Source of the DNA: Komagataeibacter diospyri
Lineage (GTDB): Bacteria > Pseudomonadota > Alphaproteobacteria > Acetobacterales > Acetobacteraceae
Length of the DNA: 64,000 nucleotides
Direction: 5' to 3'
NCBI RefSeq assembly: GCF_006538165.1
Contig: NZ_BDLU01000032.1
Coordinates: 248,001-312,000, forward strand
Part shown: in pieces, positions 1 to 9,455 of the stretch
Position numbering within the stretch: the stretch's first letter is position 1
How the letters are laid out: each line of letters opens with the position of its first letter
Program-made: the position numbers and the translations under genes
Notes under the pieces: model-generated
What the model was told of the DNA's origin: nothing
Database searches by the model: none
What the model saw: the letters and a program-made list of their open reading frames with translations, nothing else

Positions 1-696
1 CATGTGGTGGAAGTCGGCCCCGGCCCCGGCGGCCTGACCCGCGCGCTGCTGGATACCAGTGCCGCCAGCATTGTCGCGGTGGAAGTGGACACGCGGGCGG
101 TTGCCGTCATTACGGAACTGGCCGCCCTGGCACCCGGCCGCCTGCACATAATCGAAGCCGACGCCATGCGGCGCGACCTGACCACACTGTGCCCCGCCCC
201 ACGACAGATCATCGCCAACCTGCCCTATAATGTCGGCACGCCGCTGCTGGTGGGGTGGTTGCGGCAGGCTGCTGCGTGGTCACGGCTGACGCTGATGTTC
301 CAGCAGGAAGTGGCCGAACGTATCTGCGCAGCCCCCGGTTCTGCGCATTACGGCAGGCTGGGCGTGCTGGCGCAGTGGACGTGTCGCTGCGGTGTGCAGA
401 TGCATATTCCCCCCGGCGCATTTTCCCCACCGCCCAAGGTCCATTCGGCCGTGGTCGGGCTGATTCCCCATGCGCAGCAGCCCGAAGCGGCCGTTTTCCG
501 CGCCATGGAACAGGTTACGGCAGCGGCATTTGGCCAGCGGCGCAAGATGCTGCGCGGGGCGCTGAAATCCATCGGGGGAGAAGCCCTGCTGGCTGAAGCC
601 GGCATCGACGGCAGCCGCCGGGCCGAGACGCTGGACATTGCCGAATTTGACCGACTGGCCCGCCTTCATGCCCGCAGGGCCGCGACACTGTCCTGA
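1..696 (+). CDS. rsmA: 16S rRNA dimethyladenosine transferase RsmA (KsgA), 5' truncated
   Basis: The gene enters from before base 1 and is open in frame from the first codon, so the N-terminus is missing. The visible 231 residues carry the SAM-binding motif EVGPGPGGLT and the catalytic NLPYN motif of the rRNA adenine dimethylase family. The C-terminal part (FGQRRKMLRGAL and after) is also typical. RsmA dimethylates two adjacent adenines near the 3' end of 16S rRNA during small-subunit maturation. Its end overlaps the end of the convergent cfa gene by 31 bp. Identity is secure; only the start is unseen. Confidence 0.96.
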   Translation, partial: HVVEVGPGPGGLTRALLDTSAASIVAVEVDTRAVAVITELAALAPGRLHIIEADAMRRDLTTLCPAPRQIIANLPYNVGTPLLVGWLRQAAAWSRLTLMFQQEVAERICAAPGSAHYGRLGVLAQWTCRCGVQMHIPPGAFSPPPKVHSAVVGLIPHAQQPEAAVFRAMEQVTAAAFGQRRKMLRGALKSIGGEALLAEAGIDGSRRAETLDIAEFDRLARLHARRAATLS

Positions 697-1913
697 TCCT
701 GCCCATCCACTGGCTGTGGGGCATACATGTAATCACGCGACAGGGGCACGGCATCAATCTCGCGTACCAGCTGCAACTGGAAATTCAGGTGTCCCTGCAC
801 GCGAAAGGCCAGTTCGGACACCACAAGGTAGAATTCGAACATGCGGCAGAAACGTTCGTCATACAGCCGCGCGACCTGCTGGCGCCGTGCCGCGAAACGG
901 CTGCGCCAGTGGGCGATGGTACGCGCGTAATGCAGACGCCAGATCTCGCAATCCGTCAGCCATAGCCCGGCGCGTTCCACCGCGCTGACGGCTTCACTGA
1001 CCGCCGGGGAATAGCCGCCGGGGAAGATATAGCGATCAATCCATGGATTGGTGACGCCCGGCCCCTCCCTGCGGCCAATGGAATGCAGGACCATTACGCC
1101 ATGGGGCTGCAGGGCCGCGCGCATGGTGGCGAAAAACGCCGGATAATGGGCCACGCCCACATGTTCGAACATGCCGATGGAAACGATCCGGTCATAGCGC
1201 CTGCTGACGGCGCGGTAATCCAGCAGTTCAAAGCGTACGCGTCCATCCAGCCCAGCCGCCCGCGCACGCTGGCGGGCAATATGCAGCTGTTCCACTGACA
1301 GGGTAATGCCCGTCACCTGCGCGCCGTAATCGCGCGCCAGCGTCAGGGCCATGCCACCCCAGCCACAGCCGACATCCAGAACGCTCATACCGGGATGTGA
1401 AAGGTGCAGCTTGGCCGCCAGATGGTGTTTCTTGGCCACCTGCGCCTGTGCCAGCGTTTCATGGCCCGTGGGGAAATAACCGCACGAATACTGCATGTCC
1501 TCATCAAGGAAGTGACGGTACAGCCTGCTGTCCAGATCATAATGATGCGCCACGTTCCGCCGCGCGCGCCGCAGGGTGTTATGTTGCAGCCAGGTCCGCG
1601 CGATATAGCGCAGGGAGCCAAAGATCCGCTCCCCCGCGGGGCTGCGGCGCATCACATTGAGCATGAGCACATGCAGCAGGTCATACAGCGTGCACCCCAC
1701 CGGACGCAGCGTGCCCGCCATGTAGGCTTCCCCCACCTTCAGCGCGGGATCAAGCAGCAGGGCGCGCACCGTTTCCCCATCCGCGATCCACATGCCCGCC
1801 TGTGGTCCGGGACCGCCCACATACACGCGCCTGTCACCGCCGGGATAATGGACATCCAGCCGTCCCAGGGTAATGAAATGCATAAAGGCCCGGTCCAGCA
1901 ATACAGGTGCCAT
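666..1913 (-). CDS. cfa: Cyclopropane-fatty-acyl-phospholipid synthase
   Basis: About 415 residues, the usual length. The SAM-dependent methyltransferase motif VLDVGCGWGG lies near residues 178-187. It is preceded by the conserved NVAHHYDLDSRLYRHFLDED-type segment of Cfa enzymes. The enzyme adds a methylene bridge from SAM to membrane unsaturated fatty acids, a common acid-stress adaptation. The frame stays open upstream to 1979, but that part runs into the rplI terminator. I chose the ATG at 1913 because GAAGGAAG lies just before it. An ATG at 1934 is an alternative. Convergent with rsmA. Confidence 0.93.
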   Translation of the reverse strand: MAPVLLDRAFMHFITLGRLDVHYPGGDRRVYVGGPGPQAGMWIADGETVRALLLDPALKVGEAYMAGTLRPVGCTLYDLLHVLMLNVMRRSPAGERIFGSLRYIARTWLQHNTLRRARRNVAHHYDLDSRLYRHFLDEDMQYSCGYFPTGHETLAQAQVAKKHHLAAKLHLSHPGMSVLDVGCGWGGMALTLARDYGAQVTGITLSVEQLHIARQRARAAGLDGRVRFELLDYRAVSRRYDRIVSIGMFEHVGVAHYPAFFATMRAALQPHGVMVLHSIGRREGPGVTNPWIDRYIFPGGYSPAVSEAVSAVERAGLWLTDCEIWRLHYARTIAHWRSRFAARRQQVARLYDERFCRMFEFYLVVSELAFRVQGHLNFQLQLVREIDAVPLSRDYMYAPQPVDGQDQDSVAALRA

Positions 1914-1975
1914 TGGCCTGCTTCCTTCACGCATATGCGCCTGGCAACAAGCCCCATGCGCCCGCCCCGGAAACG

Positions 1976-2012
1976 GCAAAAGCCCGGAAGAGTTTCCTCT
2001 TCCGGGCTTTTG
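1976..2012 (-). terminator. Intrinsic terminator of the rpsF-rpsR-rplI operon
   Basis: Perfect stem CCCGGAAGAG / CTCTTCCGGG with a four-base loop, flanked by A and T runs. On the minus strand it follows the rplI stop by about 45 bp and ends in CTTTT. It also lies just upstream of cfa and would separate the two units. Confidence 0.85.
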
Positions 2013-2054
2013 TAACCGGTCAGACGCCCCGAACGGGACGACAGATCAGGTCAA

Positions 2055-2645
2055 TCAGACAGCCGGGGTTTCCTCGACGGCGGTTTCTTCCGAAACTTCG
2101 CCTTCGGTTACCGCGCTTTCTTCGGCCAGGACCTGTTCGTCGTCCTGATCGACGCCGATTTCCTCACCACGCGCCTGACGTTCCGCTTCTTCTTCAGAAC
2201 GGGCAACGTTGACGGTGACCTGCATGGTCACTTCCGGGTGCAGGGCGACGCTGACTTCATACAGGCCAAGCTGCTTGATCGGCTCGGGCAGGATGACCTG
2301 GTTGCGGCCGATGGTCAGGCCGGCCTTGGTCGCTGCTTCCGCGATATCACGGGTCGTGACGGAACCATACAGGCTGCCGCTGTCACCAGCCTGACGGATC
2401 AGGATGACGGACAGGCCGTGCATCCGCTCGGACAGGCGCTCGGCCTCCTCGCGGTTCTTGAGGTTCTGGGCCTCAAGCTGTGCACGTTCACGTTCGAAAC
2501 GTTCGCGGTTATGTGCATTTGCGCGGATCGCCTTGCCCTGGGGCAGCAGGAAGTTACGGGCATAGCCCGGCTTCACCGTGACGATCTCGCCCATCTGGCC
2601 CAGCTTCTCGACGCGCTGGAGCAGGATGAGTTCTACTGCGGACAT
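2055..2645 (-). CDS. rplI: 50S ribosomal protein L9
   Basis: The N-terminal domain ([21 protein letters not shown] and on, residues 4-45) and the long connecting helix match L9, which binds 23S rRNA. The protein has 196 residues against about 150 in most bacteria. The extra C-terminal 45 or so residues are very acidic (Glu/Asp/Val/Ala rich) and look disordered. It is the last gene of rpsF-rpsR-rplI, 13 bp after rpsR, and a strong terminator follows. Confidence 0.97.
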   Translation of the reverse strand: MSAVELILLQRVEKLGQMGEIVTVKPGYARNFLLPQGKAIRANAHNRERFERERAQLEAQNLKNREEAERLSERMHGLSVILIRQAGDSGSLYGSVTTRDIAEAATKAGLTIGRNQVILPEPIKQLGLYEVSVALHPEVTMQVTVNVARSEEEAERQARGEEIGVDQDDEQVLAEESAVTEGEVSEETAVEETPAV

Positions 2646-2658
2646 GGTTCTGCCTCCC

Positions 2659-2934
2659 TCAGCTTACAATGTAGGGCAGCAGGGCCAGGAAACGCGCGCG
2701 CTTGATGGCCTGGGCCAGTTCACGCTGCTTCTTGGCGGACACTGCCGTGATGCGGCTGGGAACGATCTTGCCACGTTCGGACAGGAAGCGGCTCAGCAGG
2801 CGCACGTCCTTGTAGTCGATCTTCGGCGCGTTGGGGCCGGAGAACGGGCAGGACTTGCGACGACGGTAGAACGGGCGGCGCGCGCCAACCGCAACGCGGC
2901 GGGCGGCGGGATTGATCTCGGTTGATTCGGACAT
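2659..2934 (-). CDS. rpsR: 30S ribosomal protein S18
   Basis: 91 residues with the S18 core ([51 protein letters not shown]). S18 forms a heterodimer with S6 on the small-subunit platform, and the two genes are adjacent, 6 bp apart. The N-terminus is slightly extended. Only one cysteine remains, so this is the zinc-free form. Confidence 0.98.
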   Translation of the reverse strand: MSESTEINPAARRVAVGARRPFYRRRKSCPFSGPNAPKIDYKDVRLLSRFLSERGKIVPSRITAVSAKKQRELAQAIKRARFLALLPYIVS

Positions 2935-2940
2935 CAGCTC

Positions 2941-3426
2941 TTACTCCGCTTCGGCGCTGGCAGTGGCGTTGGCGCGCTGCTGTTCTTCACGCTCGTTACG
3001 GGCGCGGAACTCCTCGCGGTCATCGAAATTACGGCGCGTGCCGCGACCGCTTTCAAAACGGCCAGTGGGCTTGGGCCCACGGAAGCCACGCTCACGCTCG
3101 TCACCCTTGCGCGACAGGATGACCGACGGTGCTTCGTCAATCTCATCCACACGCAGGGTCAGCACGCGCAGAACGTCTTCGTTCAGGCTGAGCTGACGCT
3201 CGATTTCCTTGATCGCGGCGGAAGAACCATCCAGGCCCAGAAGCATGTAATGCCCCTTGCGGTTCTTCTTGATACGGTAAGCCAGCGTGCGCAGGCCCCA
3301 GTATTCACGCTTCTTGACGGAACCGGATTCCGCTTCAAGCTGTGCGGCGATGCCATCGGCGATGGCTTCGACCTGCTGCTGCGACACGTCATTACGTGCG
3401 ATCAGCACGGTTTCATACAACGGCAT
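2941..3426 (-). CDS. rpsF: 30S ribosomal protein S6
   Basis: 161 residues. The first 100 match S6 (MPLYETVLIARNDVSQQQVEAI at the start, YWGLRTLAYRIKKNRKGHY in the middle). The C-terminal 60 or so residues are a highly charged, Arg/Glu-rich extension ending in an alanine/glutamate tail. First gene of rpsF-rpsR-rplI. The leader of about 150 nt upstream includes a short dyad at 3541-3557; I could not recognise a defined S6:S18 leader RNA. Confidence 0.97.
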   Translation of the reverse strand: MPLYETVLIARNDVSQQQVEAIADGIAAQLEAESGSVKKREYWGLRTLAYRIKKNRKGHYMLLGLDGSSAAIKEIERQLSLNEDVLRVLTLRVDEIDEAPSVILSRKGDERERGFRGPKPTGRFESGRGTRRNFDDREEFRARNEREEQQRANATASAEAE

Positions 3427-3540
3427 TGGAACTCCCTTCGGATCGCTTCAACCCCCGCATGGACGGACACGGTCCGCCATGTTGCCACCAGGGCACGGGT
3501 ATAGCCGGGGGCGATGCCACGCACCCGGCAGGGAAGAGGC

Positions 3541-3557
3541 GGTTTGAAACACAAACC
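3541..3557. promoter_or_regulatory. Short dyad in the rpsF leader region
   Basis: GGTTTG-AAACA-CAAACC is a perfect 6-bp inverted repeat with a 5-nt spacer. It lies 115 bp upstream of rpsF and just after the end of the upstream unknown gene. It could be an operator or a small leader hairpin. Nothing further supports a function. Confidence 0.3.
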
Positions 3558-3579
3558 AGACCGACAGACAAGAGAAAAG

Positions 3580-4134
3580 TCAGGCAAAAGACCTTTTAAT
3601 CGGCTCCAGCCACGTAAAGACCGGCGTGGGCCTGACATCCTGCGGACGGTCATGGCGGAAACCGGTCACGGCCTTGACCAGTTCCAGCGGCACATCAAGC
3701 ATGCTGCCCGGACCACGCGGGTCCGCCAGTCCCCGTTCCACCGCGGCAAAGGCCTTTTTATGCAGTTCGGGCAACGCGTCCGGCGCGTCCCCTTCTATAT
3801 CCAGATCCAGATAGTCATTGTTGCGACCGTCATGCTGGACGGTCCAGATTTCTTCGCCATCTGCATAGCCTGCGGCCTGACTGACCGGATCAACCATAGC
3901 AACATCGCACGTGATCAGCCTGCCCGCACGGCACAGGGTCCTGCGGTCGTAATTGGAAATCAGGCCACTGTCGTTATTGGTGCGAATGACAAACCAGCCA
4001 TTGGGAAGGTCAGCAATTGCGTAGGGCGATTCATCATTCGGGTCCGGCTTCCCGCTATCACGCAGGCCAAGGGCTTCCAGCAGCGCCGCGCGGTCAACAC
4101 CATGAAATTTATAGTACGATGTATCGAAATCCAT
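3580..4134 (-). CDS. Hypothetical protein of unknown family, 184 aa
   Basis: I do not recognise this protein. It starts MDFDTSYYKFHGVDRAALL and is soluble in appearance: acidic, aromatic-rich, with no signal peptide or membrane segment. A WFVIRTNNDSGL stretch lies near residues 47-58 and a GYADGEEIWTVQHDGRNND stretch near 88-106, both suggestive of beta structure. The start is well supported by an AAGGAGA Shine-Dalgarno 7 nt before the ATG. That site lies in a hairpin (see 4142-4165). The gene sits alone between a GNAT gene and the rpsF operon on the same strand. Confidence 0.8.
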   Translation of the reverse strand: MDFDTSYYKFHGVDRAALLEALGLRDSGKPDPNDESPYAIADLPNGWFVIRTNNDSGLISNYDRRTLCRAGRLITCDVAMVDPVSQAAGYADGEEIWTVQHDGRNNDYLDLDIEGDAPDALPELHKKAFAAVERGLADPRGPGSMLDVPLELVKAVTGFRHDRPQDVRPTPVFTWLEPIKRSFA

Positions 4135-4141
4135 ACGCCCC

Positions 4142-4165
4142 TCTCCTTACGAATACGAAAGGAGA
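4142..4165 (-). promoter_or_regulatory. Hairpin that buries the ribosome-binding site of the 184-aa protein
   Basis: On the minus strand the mRNA reads TCTCCTT, ten bases, then AAGGAGA. The second arm is a near-perfect Shine-Dalgarno seven bases before the ATG at 4134, and the first arm is its exact complement. The 7-bp stem would hide the ribosome-binding site, so this may be a thermometer-like or protein/ligand-controlled switch. Confidence 0.5.
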
Positions 4166-4233
4166 AATGGTTGCGGCACCTCGTTATAACAAGTGCCGGG
4201 ATCACGTTTTCTTGTACCTGAACTGCCTTTTAT

Positions 4234-4770
4234 TCAATCCAGACGCAGACGCTCCGGCACCTTCAGCCCCAACATATTGGGAATGTTCCAGATTTCATGA
4301 ATTGTCCGCACCTTGCGAAAACCAGCCCGCTGGTAGTTGGGGAGCGCACGCGGATGGTCTGCCGAACATGTGTTGACCCGCAGCACCGCCGGATTCATGG
4401 CCCATGCCCGCGCCACCATCTGGTGCAGGAAAACCTGCCCGACCCCACGGCCGATCCATGCGGGTAACAGCCCGAAATAGGCGATATTGATATCGGGGGC
4501 ATACCGGCTGTCGAGTTCGCAGAATCCCGCGGGCACATCGCCATCATACAGCACATGCACGCCAATGCCCGAACTGGACAGCAGGCCCGCAAGCTCACTG
4601 TCGGGCATGACCCGACGCAGCCACCAGCAGTAATCCGCACCCACGGCGTCATACAGGCCACGATACCAGGCAACACCGGGACGGAAGGTCTGCCGGATAC
4701 TGTAGCCGTGCGGCAGGGCTGGCGGAGCGCCGGGGGGCGCGCGGTCCATGCACAGGAACGTCACGTCCAC
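4234..4770 (-). CDS. GNAT family N-acetyltransferase
   Basis: The C-terminal two thirds have the GNAT fold. The acetyl-CoA binding segment is LLPAWIGRGVGQVFLHQMV (R/Q-x-x-G-x-G/A type), followed by VLRVNTCSADHPRALPNYQRAGF, the strand-loop-helix typical of the family. The substrate is unknown. The frame is open to 4920, inside rpoD. Candidate starts are ATG 4836 (overlapping rpoD by 11 bp), GTG 4770 and ATG 4749. I chose the GTG because MDVTFLCMDRAPPG reads as a natural N-terminus, but none has a strong ribosome-binding site. Probably cotranscribed with rpoD. Confidence 0.8.
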   Translation of the reverse strand: MDVTFLCMDRAPPGAPPALPHGYSIRQTFRPGVAWYRGLYDAVGADYCWWLRRVMPDSELAGLLSSSGIGVHVLYDGDVPAGFCELDSRYAPDINIAYFGLLPAWIGRGVGQVFLHQMVARAWAMNPAVLRVNTCSADHPRALPNYQRAGFRKVRTIHEIWNIPNMLGLKVPERLRLD

Positions 4771-4825
4771 CCCGACCCGTGTTCCATCACCGCCCGGTTC
4801 GTCACGGGCAGCGGGGCATGGAACC

Positions 4826-6805
<1,980 letters not shown>

Positions 6806-7023
6806 GCCCGATCAATCCCTACCCAGCAAATCCGTTTACGCAAGCGCGCACACCCTGCCCGCGCATAGTGGCCGTTCCCCTTTCCGCCCGCCGGTATGTA
6901 GCGGGACAGGATACGGCCAATCATACCGTTTTCATCTGCTTTTGTCTGGTGCAGGTGGTCGATAACATGGCCGAAGTCAAGGGTTGGCGCGGTTCATTTC
7001 ATGCATTCTGTCAATTTTCCGCC
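6806..7023. other. dnaG-rpoD intergenic region
   Basis: 218 bp without a gene. On the minus strand there are two -35-like hexamers, TTGACA (7009-7014) and TTGACT (6975-6980), but no convincing -10 at the right spacing. It probably holds an rpoD promoter. I see no hairpin terminator or RNA gene. Confidence 0.4.
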
Positions 7024-8823
7024 TTATTCATCAAGGTCGGTCCCTCCCCGGCGCAGGGTGTCAAGCGCCAGCAGGCGCGTGCGCAGGCTGGCCCATGCGG
7101 CCTCATCCAGATCGCCCGTGCACATCCGTTCGGTATCGGCACGAATTTCGGCAGCAAAACGTTCAACATTCAACAAAGCGTAAAAATGCCACCACTCATG
7201 CCGGGGGTCGGTCCCGAACAGGTCGTCATCCCCGTGCCCGCGCGCGCGCCGCCCGCGTACGGCCCGCACGCGCTGGCATACCTCACCCAGTCCCGCGGTG
7301 GACAGGCAGGCCGCCAGTTCATCGGGCGGTGGCAGTTCGCCCCGGACGTCATACAGATCCAGCAGTTCTTCGCGCAGGGCGGCAAGGTCGGCAGGCAGTT
7401 CAAGGCGGCAATAGGCGTCCTGCACTTCATCCAGCACGCCGGGCTGTTCAAGGATGATGGCGCTGAGGATGCACTGGCGCTGCAGGTCCGCATCCATGGG
7501 GGCGACGGGGGACGTGGCGACACTGGCTTTTTTGACACCGCCGCGCGCACCATTGCGGCGGAAGGTCTGAAAAAAACTGTCCAGCAGGGTGGATCGGTAT
7601 TCGGACGCCAGCGCCTTGTCGGGAATCAGGCCCGCGACCTCCACCAGCCTGCGGCGCAGGGCCGCGCGCTGTTCGGGGCCGGGGTCGCGCACGCCCTCGC
7701 TCAGCAGACCGAACAGGACTTCGCCCATCGGGCGGGCACCCGCAATCAGGGCGGCCATGCCAGCAGCGCCATCGCGCCGCACCAGACTGTCGGGATCATC
7801 ATTTTCGGGCAGGACGCAAAAGCGCAGGCTGCGGTCCACGTTCAGCAGTGGCAGCGCGGTTTCCGCCGCCTTCACCGCCGCGCGCTGGCCCGCCGCATCC
7901 CCATCGAAACACAGCACCGGGGCCGGAGCGACCTGCCACAGGGCTTCAAGCTGTTCGGATGTCAGCGCTGTGCCCAGCGGGGCCACGGCACCACGAAAAC
8001 CGGCCTGATGCAGGGCGATCACATCCATGTAGCCTTCCACCACCAGCAGGTCGGACGCCACCCCCGTGCCGCGCACGGCCTCACGCGCGCGGTCCAGGCC
8101 GAACAGCACCCGACGCTTGGAAAAAATGGCGGTTTCCGGCCCATTGAGGTATTTGGGCTGGCCATCGCCCAGTATGCGCCCGCCAAAGGACACCAGCCGC
8201 CCGCGCCGGTCACGGATGGGAAATGTCACACGGTTGAAAAACAGTTCACGCGACGGCGTGCCGTCCTCATCCGCGCGCATCACGCCCGCGTCGCGCAGCA
8301 TGGCGGGGGTGATGTCCAGCGCCGCCATCTCGCCAACCAGGCCGCCGCGCCCTTCCCCCGACCAGCCGAGACCGAAGGCCGCGATGGTTTCATCCGTCAG
8401 GCCACGGCCCCGCAGGTAGGCCAGCCCTTCGCGCCCCTCCGGCTGGTACAGCCTGCGCTGCCATGATGCCTGCACCGCGTCCAGCACCTCGCCCAGCGTG
8501 CGGGCACGCGCTGCCTGCTCGCGCTGGTTGCGGTCGGGTTTCGGCATTTCCATGCCAGCGGCAGTGGCCAGCTCCTCCACCGCTTCGGGGAAGGAACGGC
8601 CCTCGCTCTGCATCACGAACGTGATGACATCGCCATGCGCCTGACAGCCGAAGCAGTGGTAATGGTCGTCATAAACGTAGAAGGATGGCGTCTTTTCCCC
8701 GTGGAAGGGGCAGCACGCCTTCCAGTTCTTTCCTGAACGCACCAGCTTCGTCCGCCGCCCGATGATGGGGGCGATAGGCGTACGGGCACGCAGTTCATCA
8801 AGAAATGCGGGGTCAAGCGCCAT
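7024..8823 (-). CDS. dnaG: DNA primase DnaG
   Basis: 599 residues. The N-terminal CHC2 zinc finger has ligands C38, H41, C57 and C60 (CPFHGEKTPSF, YHCFGC). The TOPRIM core follows, with LLVVEGYMDVIALHQAGF and the acidic FDGDAAGQRAA. The variable C-terminal helicase-binding region ends at the stop. DnaG makes the RNA primers for replication. It lies 20 bp after the YqeY-like gene and upstream of rpoD on the same strand. Confidence 0.98.
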   Translation of the reverse strand: MALDPAFLDELRARTPIAPIIGRRTKLVRSGKNWKACCPFHGEKTPSFYVYDDHYHCFGCQAHGDVITFVMQSEGRSFPEAVEELATAAGMEMPKPDRNQREQAARARTLGEVLDAVQASWQRRLYQPEGREGLAYLRGRGLTDETIAAFGLGWSGEGRGGLVGEMAALDITPAMLRDAGVMRADEDGTPSRELFFNRVTFPIRDRRGRLVSFGGRILGDGQPKYLNGPETAIFSKRRVLFGLDRAREAVRGTGVASDLLVVEGYMDVIALHQAGFRGAVAPLGTALTSEQLEALWQVAPAPVLCFDGDAAGQRAAVKAAETALPLLNVDRSLRFCVLPENDDPDSLVRRDGAAGMAALIAGARPMGEVLFGLLSEGVRDPGPEQRAALRRRLVEVAGLIPDKALASEYRSTLLDSFFQTFRRNGARGGVKKASVATSPVAPMDADLQRQCILSAIILEQPGVLDEVQDAYCRLELPADLAALREELLDLYDVRGELPPPDELAACLSTAGLGEVCQRVRAVRGRRARGHGDDDLFGTDPRHEWWHFYALLNVERFAAEIRADTERMCTGDLDEAAWASLRTRLLALDTLRRGGTDLDE

Positions 8824-8843
8824 CGTGTCGTGTGCCCCCTGCC

Positions 8844-9302
8844 TCAGGCGGCAAGGCGTGCGCGCACTACGGCGGAGGCGCGTGCGGGGTCAAGGGCCGC
8901 GCCAAACTGTTCCTTCAGCGCCGCCATGACCTTGCCCATATCCTTCATGGAGGTGGCGTCGGTGCGTTCGATGGCTTCGCGCACGGCAGCCTCGATGGTG
9001 GCGTCATCCAGATCTGGCGGCAGGTAGTCACGGATGATCGCGATTTCAGCGTTTTCCTTTTCCGCCAGTTCGGGGCGACCACCCTTTTCATACATCGCGG
9101 CCGATTCCGTACGGGACTTGATCATGCCACGCAGCATGGAAATCACGGCTTCGTCGCTTACCTGATCCTCGCCTTTGGCGCGACCGGCGATATCGACATC
9201 CTTCAGCTTTGCGGTGATCATGCGGATGGTGCCGACCTTTTCACTCTGGCCTGCCTTCATGGCGGCTTTCAGGTCATCCATGAAACGTGCGCGCAAGGAC
9301 AT
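8844..9302 (-). CDS. GatB/YqeY domain protein
   Basis: 152 residues matching the YqeY family across its length (MSLRARFMDDLKAAMKAGQ at the start; AAMYEKGGRPELAEKENAEI; IIRDYLPP). YqeY resembles the tRNA-binding tail of GatB; its exact role is unclear. The frame extends 3 codons upstream to a TTG, but the ATG at 9302 has GAGGAG nine bases before it and is the likely start. It commonly precedes dnaG, as here, and is divergent from carA. Confidence 0.93.
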   Translation of the reverse strand: MSLRARFMDDLKAAMKAGQSEKVGTIRMITAKLKDVDIAGRAKGEDQVSDEAVISMLRGMIKSRTESAAMYEKGGRPELAEKENAEIAIIRDYLPPDLDDATIEAAVREAIERTDATSMKDMGKVMAALKEQFGAALDPARASAVVRARLAA

Positions 9303-9353
9303 GACTGTCAACTCCTCTGCCCGGCGGGCGGGGCGGGATGCCCCGTTCGTGCC

Positions 9354-9406
9354 GGGAATAATTTTCCCATCATCTCATTTCACAGGTATGTGGGAATTTT
9401 CTTCCC
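9354..9406. promoter_or_regulatory. Two identical-pattern dyads between yqeY and carA (candidate operator)
   Basis: GGGAA-N5-TTCCC occurs at 9354-9368 and again at 9392-9406, centres 38 bp apart. The second is extended by one matching base pair. A third dyad, CGGGGC-N5-GCCCCG at 9329-9345, lies just outside. All sit in the divergent yqeY/carA promoter region, 50-100 bp upstream of the HTH-carA start. Equal arm and spacer lengths argue for one dimeric DNA-binding protein. The HTH domain fused to CarA is an obvious candidate. Confidence 0.55.
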
Positions 9407-9455
9407 AATCACCAGAGACGCTGTTAGGCAATACTCCCGGAAGGGACATCATCCA

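Noticed and set aside
3427..3579. Known S6:S18 leader RNA upstream of rpsF
   Set aside because: I could not match the expected conserved loop sequence with confidence; only a short dyad is visible.
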